From: Candidatus Faecousia intestinigallinarum | GTDB lineage: Bacteria; Bacillota; Clostridia; Oscillospirales; Oscillospiraceae | DNA: 64,000 bases | Direction: 5' to 3' | Assembly: GCA_018715805.1 (NCBI GenBank) | Contig: DVKX01000047.1 | Span: forward strand, 1-64,000 | Shown: in pieces, positions 24,860 through 33,587 of the stretch | Layout: each line of letters starts with the position of its first letter | Numbering within the stretch: the first letter of the stretch is position 1 | Translations under genes and position numbers: made by a program | Notes under the pieces: generated by a model | The model's database searches: none | What the model saw: the letters and a program-made list of their open reading frames with translations, nothing else | Told to the model about the DNA's origin: nothing

Positions 24860-25597
24860 TTACAGCAGATCCTTTACCAGGGACAGGGCAGCCTCGTCCG
24901 CCACCAGGGTAAAGTTCTTGTGCAGCTGCAAAATAGAGCCGGGCGCCTGGGGGGTCACCGAGCCGAAGAAGCAGTCCTTCACAGCCTGCGCCTTATTGGC
25001 GCCGTTGACGACCATCAGCACCTTGTCCGCCTGCATGATGCCGCGGATCCCCATGGTGTAGGCGAAGCGGGGCACATCGTCCATGCTCTCGAAGAAGCGG
25101 GCATTGGCATTGATGGTAGCCTCGGTAAGCTCCACCCGGTGAGTGCCAGGAACAAATTCATCGCAGGGCTCATTGAAGCCGATATGACCGTTGGGGCCAA
25201 GACCCAGCAGCTGCAGATCCACGCCGCCCATACTTTCAATAACCGCATCGTACCGGGCGCACTCCTTCTCCGCGTCCGGCTCTACGCCGCAGGGAATATT
25301 GGTGTTGGCCTGGTCAATGTTCACATGGTCAAAAAGGTTGTGCCGCATAAAATAAGCATAACTCTGGTCGTGGTCAGCGGTGAGCCCCACATACTCGTCC
25401 AGATTGACGGTGCGCACCTGGGAGAAATCCAACTCCCCCGCCTCATACTTGGCGATGAGCTGCTGGTAGGTGCCCACGGGGCTGCTGCCGGTGGCCAGAC
25501 CCAGCACGCAGTTCGGCTTCAGGATAACCTGGGAAGCAATAATATTGGCGGCCTTACGGCTCACGTCTTGATAATCTTTTGCAGAAATGATACGCAT
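24860..25597 (-). CDS. nagB: Glucosamine-6-phosphate deaminase
   Basis: A 245-aa NagB converting glucosamine-6-phosphate to fructose-6-phosphate and ammonia. Visible features are the phosphate loop LATGSSPVGTYQ, catalytic VNLDEYVGL, and GLGPNGHIGFNEP with the active-site His/Glu pair. Length equals that of Bacillus NagB. It is monocistronic, and nagA is not adjacent. A possible TATACA-N17-TAAAAT promoter lies upstream on the - strand. Confidence 0.96.
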   Translation of the reverse strand: MRIISAKDYQDVSRKAANIIASQVILKPNCVLGLATGSSPVGTYQQLIAKYEAGELDFSQVRTVNLDEYVGLTADHDQSYAYFMRHNLFDHVNIDQANTNIPCGVEPDAEKECARYDAVIESMGGVDLQLLGLGPNGHIGFNEPCDEFVPGTHRVELTEATINANARFFESMDDVPRFAYTMGIRGIMQADKVLMVVNGANKAQAVKDCFFGSVTPQAPGSILQLHKNFTLVADEAALSLVKDLL

Positions 25598-25809
25598 ATG
25601 CGCACCCCTTTCGTTTATTGTTATAAAAGTATTTTACCATCTTTCCCCCGCTTTGTATAGTGTTCCCAGCAAAATAATTGTTTTCTGCAAATTTTTTGTT
25701 GCTATCGGATAATGCAAAATCTGCCCATAAAATTAAAGCGCATTTTGGCACTGTATTTATCGCCAGTAAGCGCTATAATAGGGACACAATCCTTTAGGAG
25801 GCGTTTTCC

Positions 25810-26376
25810 ATGAACGGCAATTCCCGTCTTACCACCAAAAAAATTGTACTGGTGGCGCTGCTGGCGGCGCTGACCACCGCCGGCTCCGCCCTGCGCATCA
25901 CCCTCCCCGTATCCATTGGCACCACGTCCTTCCACCTAGGCAACATTCTCTGCGCCCTTTCCGGCATTTTGCTGGGACCTTGGCTGGGGGGCTTGGCGGC
26001 AGGTCTTGGCTCCGCCATCTATGATATGTTCAACCCCATATATATTAGCGAATGCTGGATCACCTTCCTCACCAAGGGAGCCTACGGCCTGGCGGTGGGA
26101 CTGGTCATCCGGACGGGTCAGCGCCAATGGAACTATGGCAAGGCTACCCTGGCCACCACCGCCGGAGCCATTACCTATGCTGTCCTGTATCTGGCCAAGG
26201 GCTTCCTCTACGATGGGCTTCTGATCGAGGGTCTCACCGCCCAGGCCGCCCTGATCCCCCTGGTCGGGAAGCTCCCCGCCACCGCCTTCAACGCCGTCAT
26301 CGCCATCCTCTGCGCGCCGCCATTGGCCATTGCCATCCGCGCCGCCCTGAAAAAAAATCATCTGGCGCTGGAATAA
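25810..26376 (+). CDS. ECF transporter S component (vitamin uptake), substrate unknown
   Basis: A 188-aa integral membrane protein with about six hydrophobic helices. It has the S-component N terminus (KKIVLVALLAALTTAGSALRI), TSFHLGNILCALSGILLGP and AAGLGSAIYDMF. S components bind one vitamin and pair with shared EcfAA'T modules, not encoded here. I see no aptamer upstream that would name the substrate. The start follows TTAGGAGGCGTTTTCC. Confidence 0.82.
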   Translation: MNGNSRLTTKKIVLVALLAALTTAGSALRITLPVSIGTTSFHLGNILCALSGILLGPWLGGLAAGLGSAIYDMFNPIYISECWITFLTKGAYGLAVGLVIRTGQRQWNYGKATLATTAGAITYAVLYLAKGFLYDGLLIEGLTAQAALIPLVGKLPATAFNAVIAILCAPPLAIAIRAALKKNHLALE

Positions 26377-26382
26377 ATCATA

Positions 26383-26640
26383 ACCACCGGCCGTGCCGGT
26401 GGTATGCACAGGCCCCCTTAGGGCCTTTTACCAGCCGAGCCTATAGGCTCATCGAATTATCTTTCGCTTGCGTGAGGTGCCCCGCTGCTATTGAAATAGC
26501 GGTAGGGCATCTCTTTTTTGAATTTCTAAACTTGTTAGATATTCTTTCTTACGGTTTTAATAGTTGTTCCTCGCTTCGCTCGGATATTTTATTCTGGGCA
26601 TAGCTAAAGCTTTTTGGAACCACCGGCTCTGCCGGTGGTT
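26383..26640. repeat. Palindrome-rich intergenic block
   Basis: The 319-bp gap between the ECF gene and spoVAC contains near-identical hairpins at both ends: ACCACCGGC-CGT-GCCGGTGGT (26383-26403) and AACCACCGGC-TCT-GCCGGTGGTT (26618-26640). Inside are AGGCCC/GGGCCT, the perfect 14-bp palindrome GAGCCTATAGGCTC (26437-26450), and a long imperfect stem with T6 (26474-26519). This organisation suggests a dispersed intergenic repeat. Confidence 0.6.
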
Positions 26641-26654
26641 TTCGTTGTACAATA

Positions 26655-26686
26655 AAACGCCGCATCCCCCAAGGGATGCGGCGTTT
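26655..26686. terminator. spoVAC terminator
   Basis: AAACGCCGCATCCC and GGGATGCGGCGTTT form a 14-bp perfect stem just past the spoVAC stop, with T residues on both strands. Confidence 0.82.
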
Positions 26687-26695
26687 GCAGCCGTT

Positions 26696-27133
26696 TCAGA
26701 GAATGCCCCAGAGCCAATACACCAGCCCATAGAGCATACTGGCCGAGACGCCGTAGACGATCACCGGCCCGGCGATGGTAAACATTTTTGCCCCCACGCC
26801 CAGCACGAAGCCCTCTGTTTTGAACTCCACCGCAGGCGCAGCCACGGAGTTGGCGAAGCCTGTGATGGGCACCAGCGTGCCCGCTCCCGCCAGCTTGGCA
26901 ATATTATCGTACCAACTCAAGCCCGTAAGCAGCGCGGAGAGCGCCACCAGGGTAATGGACGTCCCGGTACCCGCCTGCGTCTTGTCCAGCCCCAAAGCGC
27001 TGTACCAATTCATCAGCGCCTGCCCCAGCAGGCAGATCAGGCCGCCGATCCAAAACGCGTTCAGGCAATTTTTCCAAATGGGCGAAGGCGGGGACAGTTC
27101 CCCTACCAGTTTTCCGTATTGCTTTTCCGTCAT
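26696..27133 (-). CDS. spoVAC: Stage V sporulation protein AC-like membrane protein
   Basis: A 145-aa polytopic protein matching SpoVAC: PPSPIWKNCLNAFWIGGLICLLGQ, ALLTGLSWYDNIAKLAGAGTLVPITGFANS, EGFVLGVGAKMF. SpoVAC is a mechanosensitive channel component for dipicolinate movement in spores, normally in a spoVACDE set; here it stands alone as the last gene of an operon. ATG 27133 (MTEKQ) is 7 nt after GGAGG; the longer ORF overlaps glf. Presence hints at a sporulating lineage but does not prove sporulation. Confidence 0.88.
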   Translation of the reverse strand: MTEKQYGKLVGELSPPSPIWKNCLNAFWIGGLICLLGQALMNWYSALGLDKTQAGTGTSITLVALSALLTGLSWYDNIAKLAGAGTLVPITGFANSVAAPAVEFKTEGFVLGVGAKMFTIAGPVIVYGVSASMLYGLVYWLWGIL

Positions 27134-27176
27134 TTCCATCCCTCCGGGGATAGAATACCCGGAAACGGCAAAAATA

Positions 27177-28280
27177 TCAGGACAATTCCCGGCGGGCGCA
27201 GGCCAGGGAGCCGGCAATCACCGCATCCATATCGTAGTATTTGTACTCGCCCAGCCGTCCGCCAAAAATGACTCTTCCTTCCGCCTGCGCCAGCGCCTGA
27301 TACTGAGTCAGCCGCGCGGCGTTTTTCGCGTCATTCACGGGGTAGTACGGCTCGTCCCCCAGCTTCCACTCGGAGCTGTACTCCCGGCTGATGACGGTTT
27401 TGGGCTGCTGGCCAAATTCAAAAAATTTGTGCTCGATAATCCGAGTGTAGGGCGTCTCCGCATCGGTGTAGTTCACCACCGCGTTGCCCTGGAAATTGGG
27501 GGTGTCCAGCACTTCCGTTTCAAAACGCACAGAGCGGTACTCCAGCGCGCCCAGGGAATACCCAAAATAGGCGTCGATGGGTCCGGTATAGATCACCCGT
27601 TCCGCCAGCGCGTCCCACCCGGCCTTGTCCGCCAGGTAGTCCTGCTCCAGCTCCACGGCAATGCCCTGGAGCATTTTCTCCACCATGCGGGTATAGCCCC
27701 CTATGGGGATGCCCTGGAAACGTGCGTTGAAATAGTTGTTGTCAAAGGTGAAACGCACCGGCAGCCGCCGGATGATGAAGGCGGGCAGCTCCCGGCAGGG
27801 GCGTCCCCACTGCTTCTCCGTATAGCCTTTCACCAGTTTTTCATAAATATCCGTACCCACCAGGGAGATAGCCTGCTCCTCCAGATTCCGAGGCTCCTGG
27901 ATCCCCGCCGCCCGGCGCTGGGCTTCAATCTTTTCCGCAGCCTCCGCAGGCGTCACCACCCCCCACATCTTGTTGAAGGTGTACATATTGAACGGCAGGC
28001 TGAATAATTCCCCATGGTAATTGGCCACAGGTGAATTGGTATAGCGGTTAAATTCCGCAAATTGGTTTACATAATCCCAAACGGATTTATCATTGGTATG
28101 GAAAATATGCGCGCCGTATTGGTGTACCTGGATGCCCTCCACCGCCTGCGTGTAGACATTTCCTCCAATGTGCGCCCGCCTGTCGATAACCAGAACCCGC
28201 TTTCCTGCATCTGCGGCTTCCCGGGCAAATACCGCGCCGAACAGACCGGCGCCCACCACCAGATAATCATACTTACCCAT
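27177..28280 (-). CDS. glf: UDP-galactopyranose mutase
   Basis: A 367-aa FAD enzyme interconverting UDP-galactopyranose and UDP-galactofuranose for surface glycans. It has the Rossmann motif VVGAGLFGAVFA, GGNVYTQ, YGAHIFHT, GYTEKQWG and a C-terminal GRLGEYKYYDMD, all Glf hallmarks. No glycosyltransferase cluster surrounds it; it is embedded after rnc with 1 bp between the genes, so it depends on operon transcription. Confidence 0.95.
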   Translation of the reverse strand: MGKYDYLVVGAGLFGAVFAREAADAGKRVLVIDRRAHIGGNVYTQAVEGIQVHQYGAHIFHTNDKSVWDYVNQFAEFNRYTNSPVANYHGELFSLPFNMYTFNKMWGVVTPAEAAEKIEAQRRAAGIQEPRNLEEQAISLVGTDIYEKLVKGYTEKQWGRPCRELPAFIIRRLPVRFTFDNNYFNARFQGIPIGGYTRMVEKMLQGIAVELEQDYLADKAGWDALAERVIYTGPIDAYFGYSLGALEYRSVRFETEVLDTPNFQGNAVVNYTDAETPYTRIIEHKFFEFGQQPKTVISREYSSEWKLGDEPYYPVNDAKNAARLTQYQALAQAEGRVIFGGRLGEYKYYDMDAVIAGSLACARRELS

Positions 28281-28281
28281 C

Positions 28282-28968
28282 TTATGCCTCTTTCGGAAAT
28301 AGTTTTTCCATAGCGTCCCGGGCGGCGTCCTGCTCCGCGCGTTTTTTGCTGCTGCCGTCGCCTCTGCCCACCACTTTCCCGTTCAGGCTGACCTCCACCT
28401 GGAAATGCTTATCGTGATCCGGTCCGGACTGCCCCACCAGGGCATAGCTGAGCACCTGGTTGCGCTTCTGCTGCACCAGCTCCTGTAAATCCGTCTTAAA
28501 ATCCCGGTTGTGCAGCCGCTTTTCCGGCACCCGGGAGAGTACCAGCCGCGTGATGATCCCCTGGGCGGCAGGAAAGCCCCCGTCCAGGAAGCTGGCGGCG
28601 ATCACAGATTCCACCGCGTCCGCCAGAATGGAGGGGCGGCTCCGGCCGCCTCCCTGCTCCTCGCCATGTCCCAGGCGCAGGTGTTCTCCCAGGTTCAGCT
28701 CCCGGGCGACGGCGGCCAGGGTTGCCTCGCAGACCATGTCCGCCCGCATCCGGGTCAGCTCTCCCTCCGGCCGATGGGGGAAAGCGCGGTAGAGATATTC
28801 CGCCACCGCCATACCCAGAATGGAGTCCCCCAAAAATTCCAGCCGTTCATTGCTCTGGAGGCTGTTGTGCAGGGTTTCGTTGGCATAAGAGGAATGGGTC
28901 AGGGCGCTTTGCAGCAGCGACACATCCCGAAAGGTATAGCCCAGCGCTTTCTGCAACGCGTCAATCAT
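28282..28968 (-). CDS. rnc: Ribonuclease III
   Basis: A 228-aa double-strand-specific endoribonuclease that processes rRNA and structured mRNAs. The nuclease domain has the signature NERLEFLGDSILG and the second metal-site motif ILADAVESVIAA. A dsRNA-binding domain covers the C-terminal 70 residues (DFKTDLQELVQQ ... SSKKRAEQDAARDAM). ATG 28968 follows GGGGGAGAAAA and overlaps the plsX stop by 8 bp. Confidence 0.96.
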   Translation of the reverse strand: MIDALQKALGYTFRDVSLLQSALTHSSYANETLHNSLQSNERLEFLGDSILGMAVAEYLYRAFPHRPEGELTRMRADMVCEATLAAVARELNLGEHLRLGHGEEQGGGRSRPSILADAVESVIAASFLDGGFPAAQGIITRLVLSRVPEKRLHNRDFKTDLQELVQQKRNQVLSYALVGQSGPDHDKHFQVEVSLNGKVVGRGDGSSKKRAEQDAARDAMEKLFPKEA

Positions 28969-29998
28969 TTTTCTCCCCCTTGATGGAGGCCAGCTTTTGC
29001 AAGCCCTGCTCCAGTTCGCCGGAAAGATCGCTCCCCGCCGCCTCCATGGCCTGGCGGATAGCGTTGCGGAACGCCAAAGCGTCGGAAGAGCCATGCGCCT
29101 TGATCACCGGCTTGCGGATGCCCAGGAACGGCGTGCCGCCGATCTCCCGATAGTCCAGCATCCCCATCAGCTCCCGGATACCGGAACGGCAGAACAGCGC
29201 TCCCAGCATGGTGAGCAGGTTTTTCTTGAACATCCTCTTCATCAGGCTGCCCATAAACATGGCGGTACCCTCAATGGATTTCAGCAGTACGTTGCCGGAA
29301 AAGCCGTCGCACACCACCACATCCACCGCGCCCAGAGGCACATCCCGCGCTTCCACATTGCCCACAAAATGCAATAGCCCCTGCTCCGACGCCTGGGTCA
29401 GCAAAGCGTGCGCCTGCTTCTGCAATTCTGTGCCCTTGCTGTCCTCTGTGCCGATGTTTAACAGACCCACCTTGGGCGTTTCCACCCCCAGGGTCTTCTT
29501 GGCGTAGAGGGAGCCAACCAGGCCGAATTGCAGCAGGAACTCCGGCGTGCACTCCGCGTTGGCGCCGCAGTCCAGAATCACGGTCTTGCCCCCCAGCTTA
29601 TTGGGCATGGCGGGTCCCATGGCCGCCCGGCGGATGCCCCGCACCCGCTTCACCAGCAGCGTCGCGCCGGTAAGCAGCGCGCCGGTGCTTCCTGCGGACA
29701 CGAACGCGTCCCCCTGGCCGTCGGCAAGCATTTTCAGCCCCACTACCATGGAAGAATTTTTCCGCTTGTGGATAATGGAGGCGGGATCATCGTGCATATC
29801 CACCACATCGTCGGCATTGGCGATCTCCATTCCCTCGGGCAGATCCTGAACGCCGCGCCTGCGCAAGACCTCCAAAATATCCTCTCCCCGTCCTACCAGG
29901 GTGACCTGCACCTCCAGTTCCTTAGCCGCCTGGAGCGCACCCACCACCGGCGCTTCCGGGGCATGGTCGCCGCCCATGGCGTCGAGAATGATCTTCAT
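28961..29998 (-). CDS. plsX: Phosphate acyltransferase PlsX
   Basis: A 345-aa enzyme making acyl-phosphate from acyl-ACP for phospholipid synthesis. The N terminus MKIILDAMGGDHAPEA is diagnostic, and SAGSTGALL and ANVEARD-like segments follow. It is usually adjacent to fabD, fapR or acpP; here it is between trmFO and rnc, with rnc as the conserved neighbour. There is no obvious separate promoter. Confidence 0.95.
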   Translation of the reverse strand: MKIILDAMGGDHAPEAPVVGALQAAKELEVQVTLVGRGEDILEVLRRRGVQDLPEGMEIANADDVVDMHDDPASIIHKRKNSSMVVGLKMLADGQGDAFVSAGSTGALLTGATLLVKRVRGIRRAAMGPAMPNKLGGKTVILDCGANAECTPEFLLQFGLVGSLYAKKTLGVETPKVGLLNIGTEDSKGTELQKQAHALLTQASEQGLLHFVGNVEARDVPLGAVDVVVCDGFSGNVLLKSIEGTAMFMGSLMKRMFKKNLLTMLGALFCRSGIRELMGMLDYREIGGTPFLGIRKPVIKAHGSSDALAFRNAIRQAMEAAGSDLSGELEQGLQKLASIKGEKND

Positions 29999-30021
29999 AA
30001 CCGCACCTCTTTCTTTATAAA

Positions 30022-31326
30022 TTATACGCCCTGCGCCAAAAGCTCACTGATCGCCAGCAGCGACCGCTGGGCTATGGCCATATTCTTTTCGCTTTTCTTT
30101 CGAATACGCTGCCCCAATGGGGTAATGATGCTGAAATTCACATTCATGGGCTGAAAATCTTCAATGGAGGCATCGCTGATGTAATGCCCCAGCGCCCCAA
30201 TGGCGGTGGTCTTTGGGAATACCGTGGGTTCTTTTCCCTGTACCTTGGCCGCCATGGCCACTGCCGCCAGCAAGCCGGAGGCCGCGCTCTCCACATAGCC
30301 CTCCACGCCGGTCATCTGTCCGGCAAAGGCTACCAGCGGGTTCCGGCGGTCGGCATAGAAGCAGTCCAGCAGCTTGGGGGAGCGCAGGAAGGTATTCCGA
30401 TGCATCACGCCATAGCGGACAAACTCCGCGTCGTGCAGGGCGGGGATCATGGAAAATACCCGCCTCTGCTCCCCGAATTTCAGGTGGGTCTGGAAGCCCA
30501 CCAGGTTATAGATGGTCTTTACCGCATTGTCCAGCCGCAGCTGCACCACGGCATACGGCTCTTTCCCGGTTTTGGGATCAATAAGTCCCACAGGCTTCAG
30601 CGGCCCGAAGCGCAGAGTCTCCACGCCCCGCCGCGCCATGACCTCCACAGGCATACAGCCTTCAAAGACATTTTTATCCTCAAAGCCGTGAACCTCCGCT
30701 TCCTCCGCGTTTTGCAGCGCCTCCACAAAAGCCAGATACTCCTGCTGATTCATGGCACAGTTTACATAATCCGGCGTTCCCCGGTCGTAACGGGATTGCC
30801 ACCAGGCCAAGTCCATGTCCACAGACTCCGCCGTAATCAGCGGCGCCGCCGCATCGTAAAAATGCAGGTAATCCACGCCGAAATACTCTCCGATGGCCTG
30901 GGAGAGCTTCTCAGAGGTCAGCGGTCCAGTGGCGATGATCACCGGACCTTCCGGAACTTCCGTCATCTCTTTTTCCACCACATGAATATGGGGGTGGCTC
31001 CGAATCCGTTCCGTCACTTTCCGGGAAAAACCCTGCCGATCCACTGCCAGGCAGCCGCCGGCCTCTACTCTGGTCTCCTCCGCGCAGGCCAAAATCAGAC
31101 TGCCCAGCCGCCGCATTTCTTCTTTCAGCAGCCCCACGGCGTTTTCCAGCCGGTCGCCCCGAAGAGAGTTGGAGCACACCAACTCCGCAAAATCAGCACT
31201 GTGGTGCGCCGGGGACATTTTCTCCGGCTTCATCTCCACCAGCTCCACATCAAGCCCCCGCCGCGCCAGCTGCCAGGCCGCCTCGCAGCCCGCCAGACCG
31301 GCGCCCACCACCGTTACGTTTCTCAT
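30022..31326 (-). CDS. trmFO: Methylenetetrahydrofolate-tRNA (uracil-5-)-methyltransferase
   Basis: A 434-aa FAD- and folate-dependent enzyme forming ribothymidine at tRNA position 54, using methylene-THF as carbon donor. It has VTVVGAGLAGCEAAWQLA, ELVCSNSLRGD with the catalytic Cys, and a C-terminal NVNFSIITPL. The family is GidA-like but shorter. It overlaps topA by 4 bp; the topA-trmFO order is common in Firmicutes. It draws on the same methylene-THF pool as the Wood-Ljungdahl methyl branch. Confidence 0.96.
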   Translation of the reverse strand: MRNVTVVGAGLAGCEAAWQLARRGLDVELVEMKPEKMSPAHHSADFAELVCSNSLRGDRLENAVGLLKEEMRRLGSLILACAEETRVEAGGCLAVDRQGFSRKVTERIRSHPHIHVVEKEMTEVPEGPVIIATGPLTSEKLSQAIGEYFGVDYLHFYDAAAPLITAESVDMDLAWWQSRYDRGTPDYVNCAMNQQEYLAFVEALQNAEEAEVHGFEDKNVFEGCMPVEVMARRGVETLRFGPLKPVGLIDPKTGKEPYAVVQLRLDNAVKTIYNLVGFQTHLKFGEQRRVFSMIPALHDAEFVRYGVMHRNTFLRSPKLLDCFYADRRNPLVAFAGQMTGVEGYVESAASGLLAAVAMAAKVQGKEPTVFPKTTAIGALGHYISDASIEDFQPMNVNFSIITPLGQRIRKKSEKNMAIAQRSLLAISELLAQGV

Positions 31327-33575
31327 GCGTTGCGCTCCTTCTTACTGCCTGCCTTTGCCGCAGGTTTCTTGGCCGCCGGCTTCTTGGCAGCGGTCTTTTT
31401 AGCCGCAGCCTTCGGCTTCTCCTCGTTCCCTTCGGGGGCGGAAGCGTCCTCCCCCGCTTTTGCCGTCTTTTTATAGTAGCCCCGCTGGTCTTCCGGCAGG
31501 AAATTCTTACAGCTCTCATTGATACAGAAGGTTTTTTGCCGACCGCGGCCGGACTTCTTGAACAACGTCTGACCGCACTCCGGGCAGTCCTCCGCAGTGG
31601 GCACATCCCAGGTCATGAAGCCGCACTCTGCGCCCCGCTCGCAGGCATAATAGGCATAGCCCCGCTTGGATTTCCGCTTGAGAAGGCCGCTGCCGCATTT
31701 GGGGCACCGTCCGGGCATCCGCTCGGCAATGGGCTTGGTATTGGTGCATTCCGGATAACCGGGGCATGCCAGGAATTTCCCAAAGCGTCCCATCTTGACC
31801 ACCATGTGCCGCCCGCAGACCTCGCAGATCTCGTCCGTCACCTCGTCGGGCACTTTTAGGCGCACGCCCTCCAGCGCCGCCTCCGCGTCCGTCATCTGCT
31901 GATGAAAGTCCTTGTAAAACTCCTCCAGCAGATCCTTCCAGTTCTGCTTGCCCTCGCCTACCTCGTCCAGCTCCTGCTCCATATGCGCGGTAAATTCCAC
32001 ATCGATAATATCCTGGAACCGCTCCAGCATCAGCCCTGTGACCACTTCGCCCAGGGGCGTGGGCGCCAGACGCTTATCCTGCTTGCTTACATATTCCCGA
32101 TCCTCAATAGTGGAAATGGTAGCGGCGTAGGTGGAGGGGCGGCCAACGCCCTTTTCCTCCATGGCTTTCACCAGGGTAGCCTCGGTATATCGGGCAGGGG
32201 GCTGGGTGAAATGCTGCTGCTTGTCCATTTTGCGCACACACGCCTGATCCCCCTCCTGTAAATCCGGCAGGGGCGCGCCCAGGGCTTCCTCCTCCGTGTC
32301 CTTACCCTCCTCGTACACGGCGGTATAGCCCGGGAATTTCATACTCTGATGGCTGGCGCGGAAAATATGCCCGGCACATTCGGCGTCGATGGACACCGTA
32401 TCAAACACCGCATTGGCCATCTGCGTGGCCAGGAAGCGGCTCCAGATCAGCTTATAGAGCCGATACTGATCCACCGTCAAAGACGAGCGGATCTGCTCCG
32501 GATCCAGCTCCACATGCGCCGGGCGAATGGCCTCGTGCGCATCCTGGGCGCCGGATTTTGTCTTGAAAGTGTGGAATTTTCCGTAATAATAGCCGTCCCC
32601 ATAGCGCCGCTTGATAAAATCGGCGGCGGCGGCCATGGCTTCGTCGCTGAGGCGCAGGGAGTCGGTACGCATATAGGTAATCAGACCCGTGGTGCCCTCT
32701 CCCGCCACGTCCACGCCCTCATAGAGCTGCTGGGCGATGGCCATGGTGCGCTTTGGGGTCATATTCAGCTTCCGTGAAGCCTCCTGCTGCAAGGTGGAGG
32801 TGGTAAAGGGCGGCGCGGCGGAACGCTTCTTCTCCGCCCGCTTCACGCTCTTTACGGCAAAGATCTTGCCGGTAATGTCCCGGATGACTTCCTCCACCTG
32901 GGCTTCATTTTCCAATTCCCGCTTTTTGTCCTCCCCGTGGTAATGCGCCGTAAAGCTGCCGGGCTTACCCAGACGCTCCAGGGTGACTTCCAGCGACCAG
33001 TACTCCCGCGGCTGGAACGCACGGATCTCATTTTCCCGATCCACTACCAGCCGGGTGGCCACGCTCTGCACCCGCCCTGCGGACAAGCCGCGGCGTACCT
33101 TTTTCCACAGCAGGGGGGAAAGTTGGTAGCCCACGATTCTGTCCAGCACCCGCCGCGCCTGCTGGGCGTCCACCAGGGCGTAATCGATTCCTCTGGGCTG
33201 CCGGATAGACTCCTGCACCACTTTCTTGGTAATTTCGTTGAAGGTGACCCGTCGGATTTTTTCCTCGGGCAGCCCCAGCAGTTCCTTCAGATGCCAGGAG
33301 ATCGCCTCCCCTTCCCGATCCGGGTCGGTGGCCAGATAAACCATATCCGCCTTTTTCGCCGCCTGCCGCAGCTCCGCGATAATATTCTCTTTCCCAGCTA
33401 CTTCCTGGTATTCCGGTTCAAAGTGGTTTGCGATGTCCACGCCCATGGTGCTCTTGGGCAGATCCCGCAGGTGACCCATACTGGCCATCACGGTATACCC
33501 CGGCCCCAGATATTTTCCAATGGTTTTCGCCTTGGACGGCGACTCCACGATCACTAGATTCGATGGTTGTGCCAT
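31323..33575 (-). CDS. topA: DNA topoisomerase I
   Basis: A 750-aa type IA topoisomerase relaxing negative supercoils. The TOPRIM domain is N-terminal (VIVESPSKAKTI, DPDREGEAISWH) and the catalytic Tyr lies in LITYMRTDS near residue 300. Zinc-ribbon-like Cys clusters follow (CEVCGRHM, CPKCGSGLL, CPECGQTL), then a Lys/Ala-rich tail (KKPAAKKPAAK) likely to bind DNA. Length is typical. Start 33575 precedes MAQPSNLVIVES. Confidence 0.97.
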   Translation of the reverse strand: MAQPSNLVIVESPSKAKTIGKYLGPGYTVMASMGHLRDLPKSTMGVDIANHFEPEYQEVAGKENIIAELRQAAKKADMVYLATDPDREGEAISWHLKELLGLPEEKIRRVTFNEITKKVVQESIRQPRGIDYALVDAQQARRVLDRIVGYQLSPLLWKKVRRGLSAGRVQSVATRLVVDRENEIRAFQPREYWSLEVTLERLGKPGSFTAHYHGEDKKRELENEAQVEEVIRDITGKIFAVKSVKRAEKKRSAAPPFTTSTLQQEASRKLNMTPKRTMAIAQQLYEGVDVAGEGTTGLITYMRTDSLRLSDEAMAAAADFIKRRYGDGYYYGKFHTFKTKSGAQDAHEAIRPAHVELDPEQIRSSLTVDQYRLYKLIWSRFLATQMANAVFDTVSIDAECAGHIFRASHQSMKFPGYTAVYEEGKDTEEEALGAPLPDLQEGDQACVRKMDKQQHFTQPPARYTEATLVKAMEEKGVGRPSTYAATISTIEDREYVSKQDKRLAPTPLGEVVTGLMLERFQDIIDVEFTAHMEQELDEVGEGKQNWKDLLEEFYKDFHQQMTDAEAALEGVRLKVPDEVTDEICEVCGRHMVVKMGRFGKFLACPGYPECTNTKPIAERMPGRCPKCGSGLLKRKSKRGYAYYACERGAECGFMTWDVPTAEDCPECGQTLFKKSGRGRQKTFCINESCKNFLPEDQRGYYKKTAKAGEDASAPEGNEEKPKAAAKKTAAKKPAAKKPAAKAGSKKERNA

Positions 33576-33587
33576 GATCTCCTCCGC

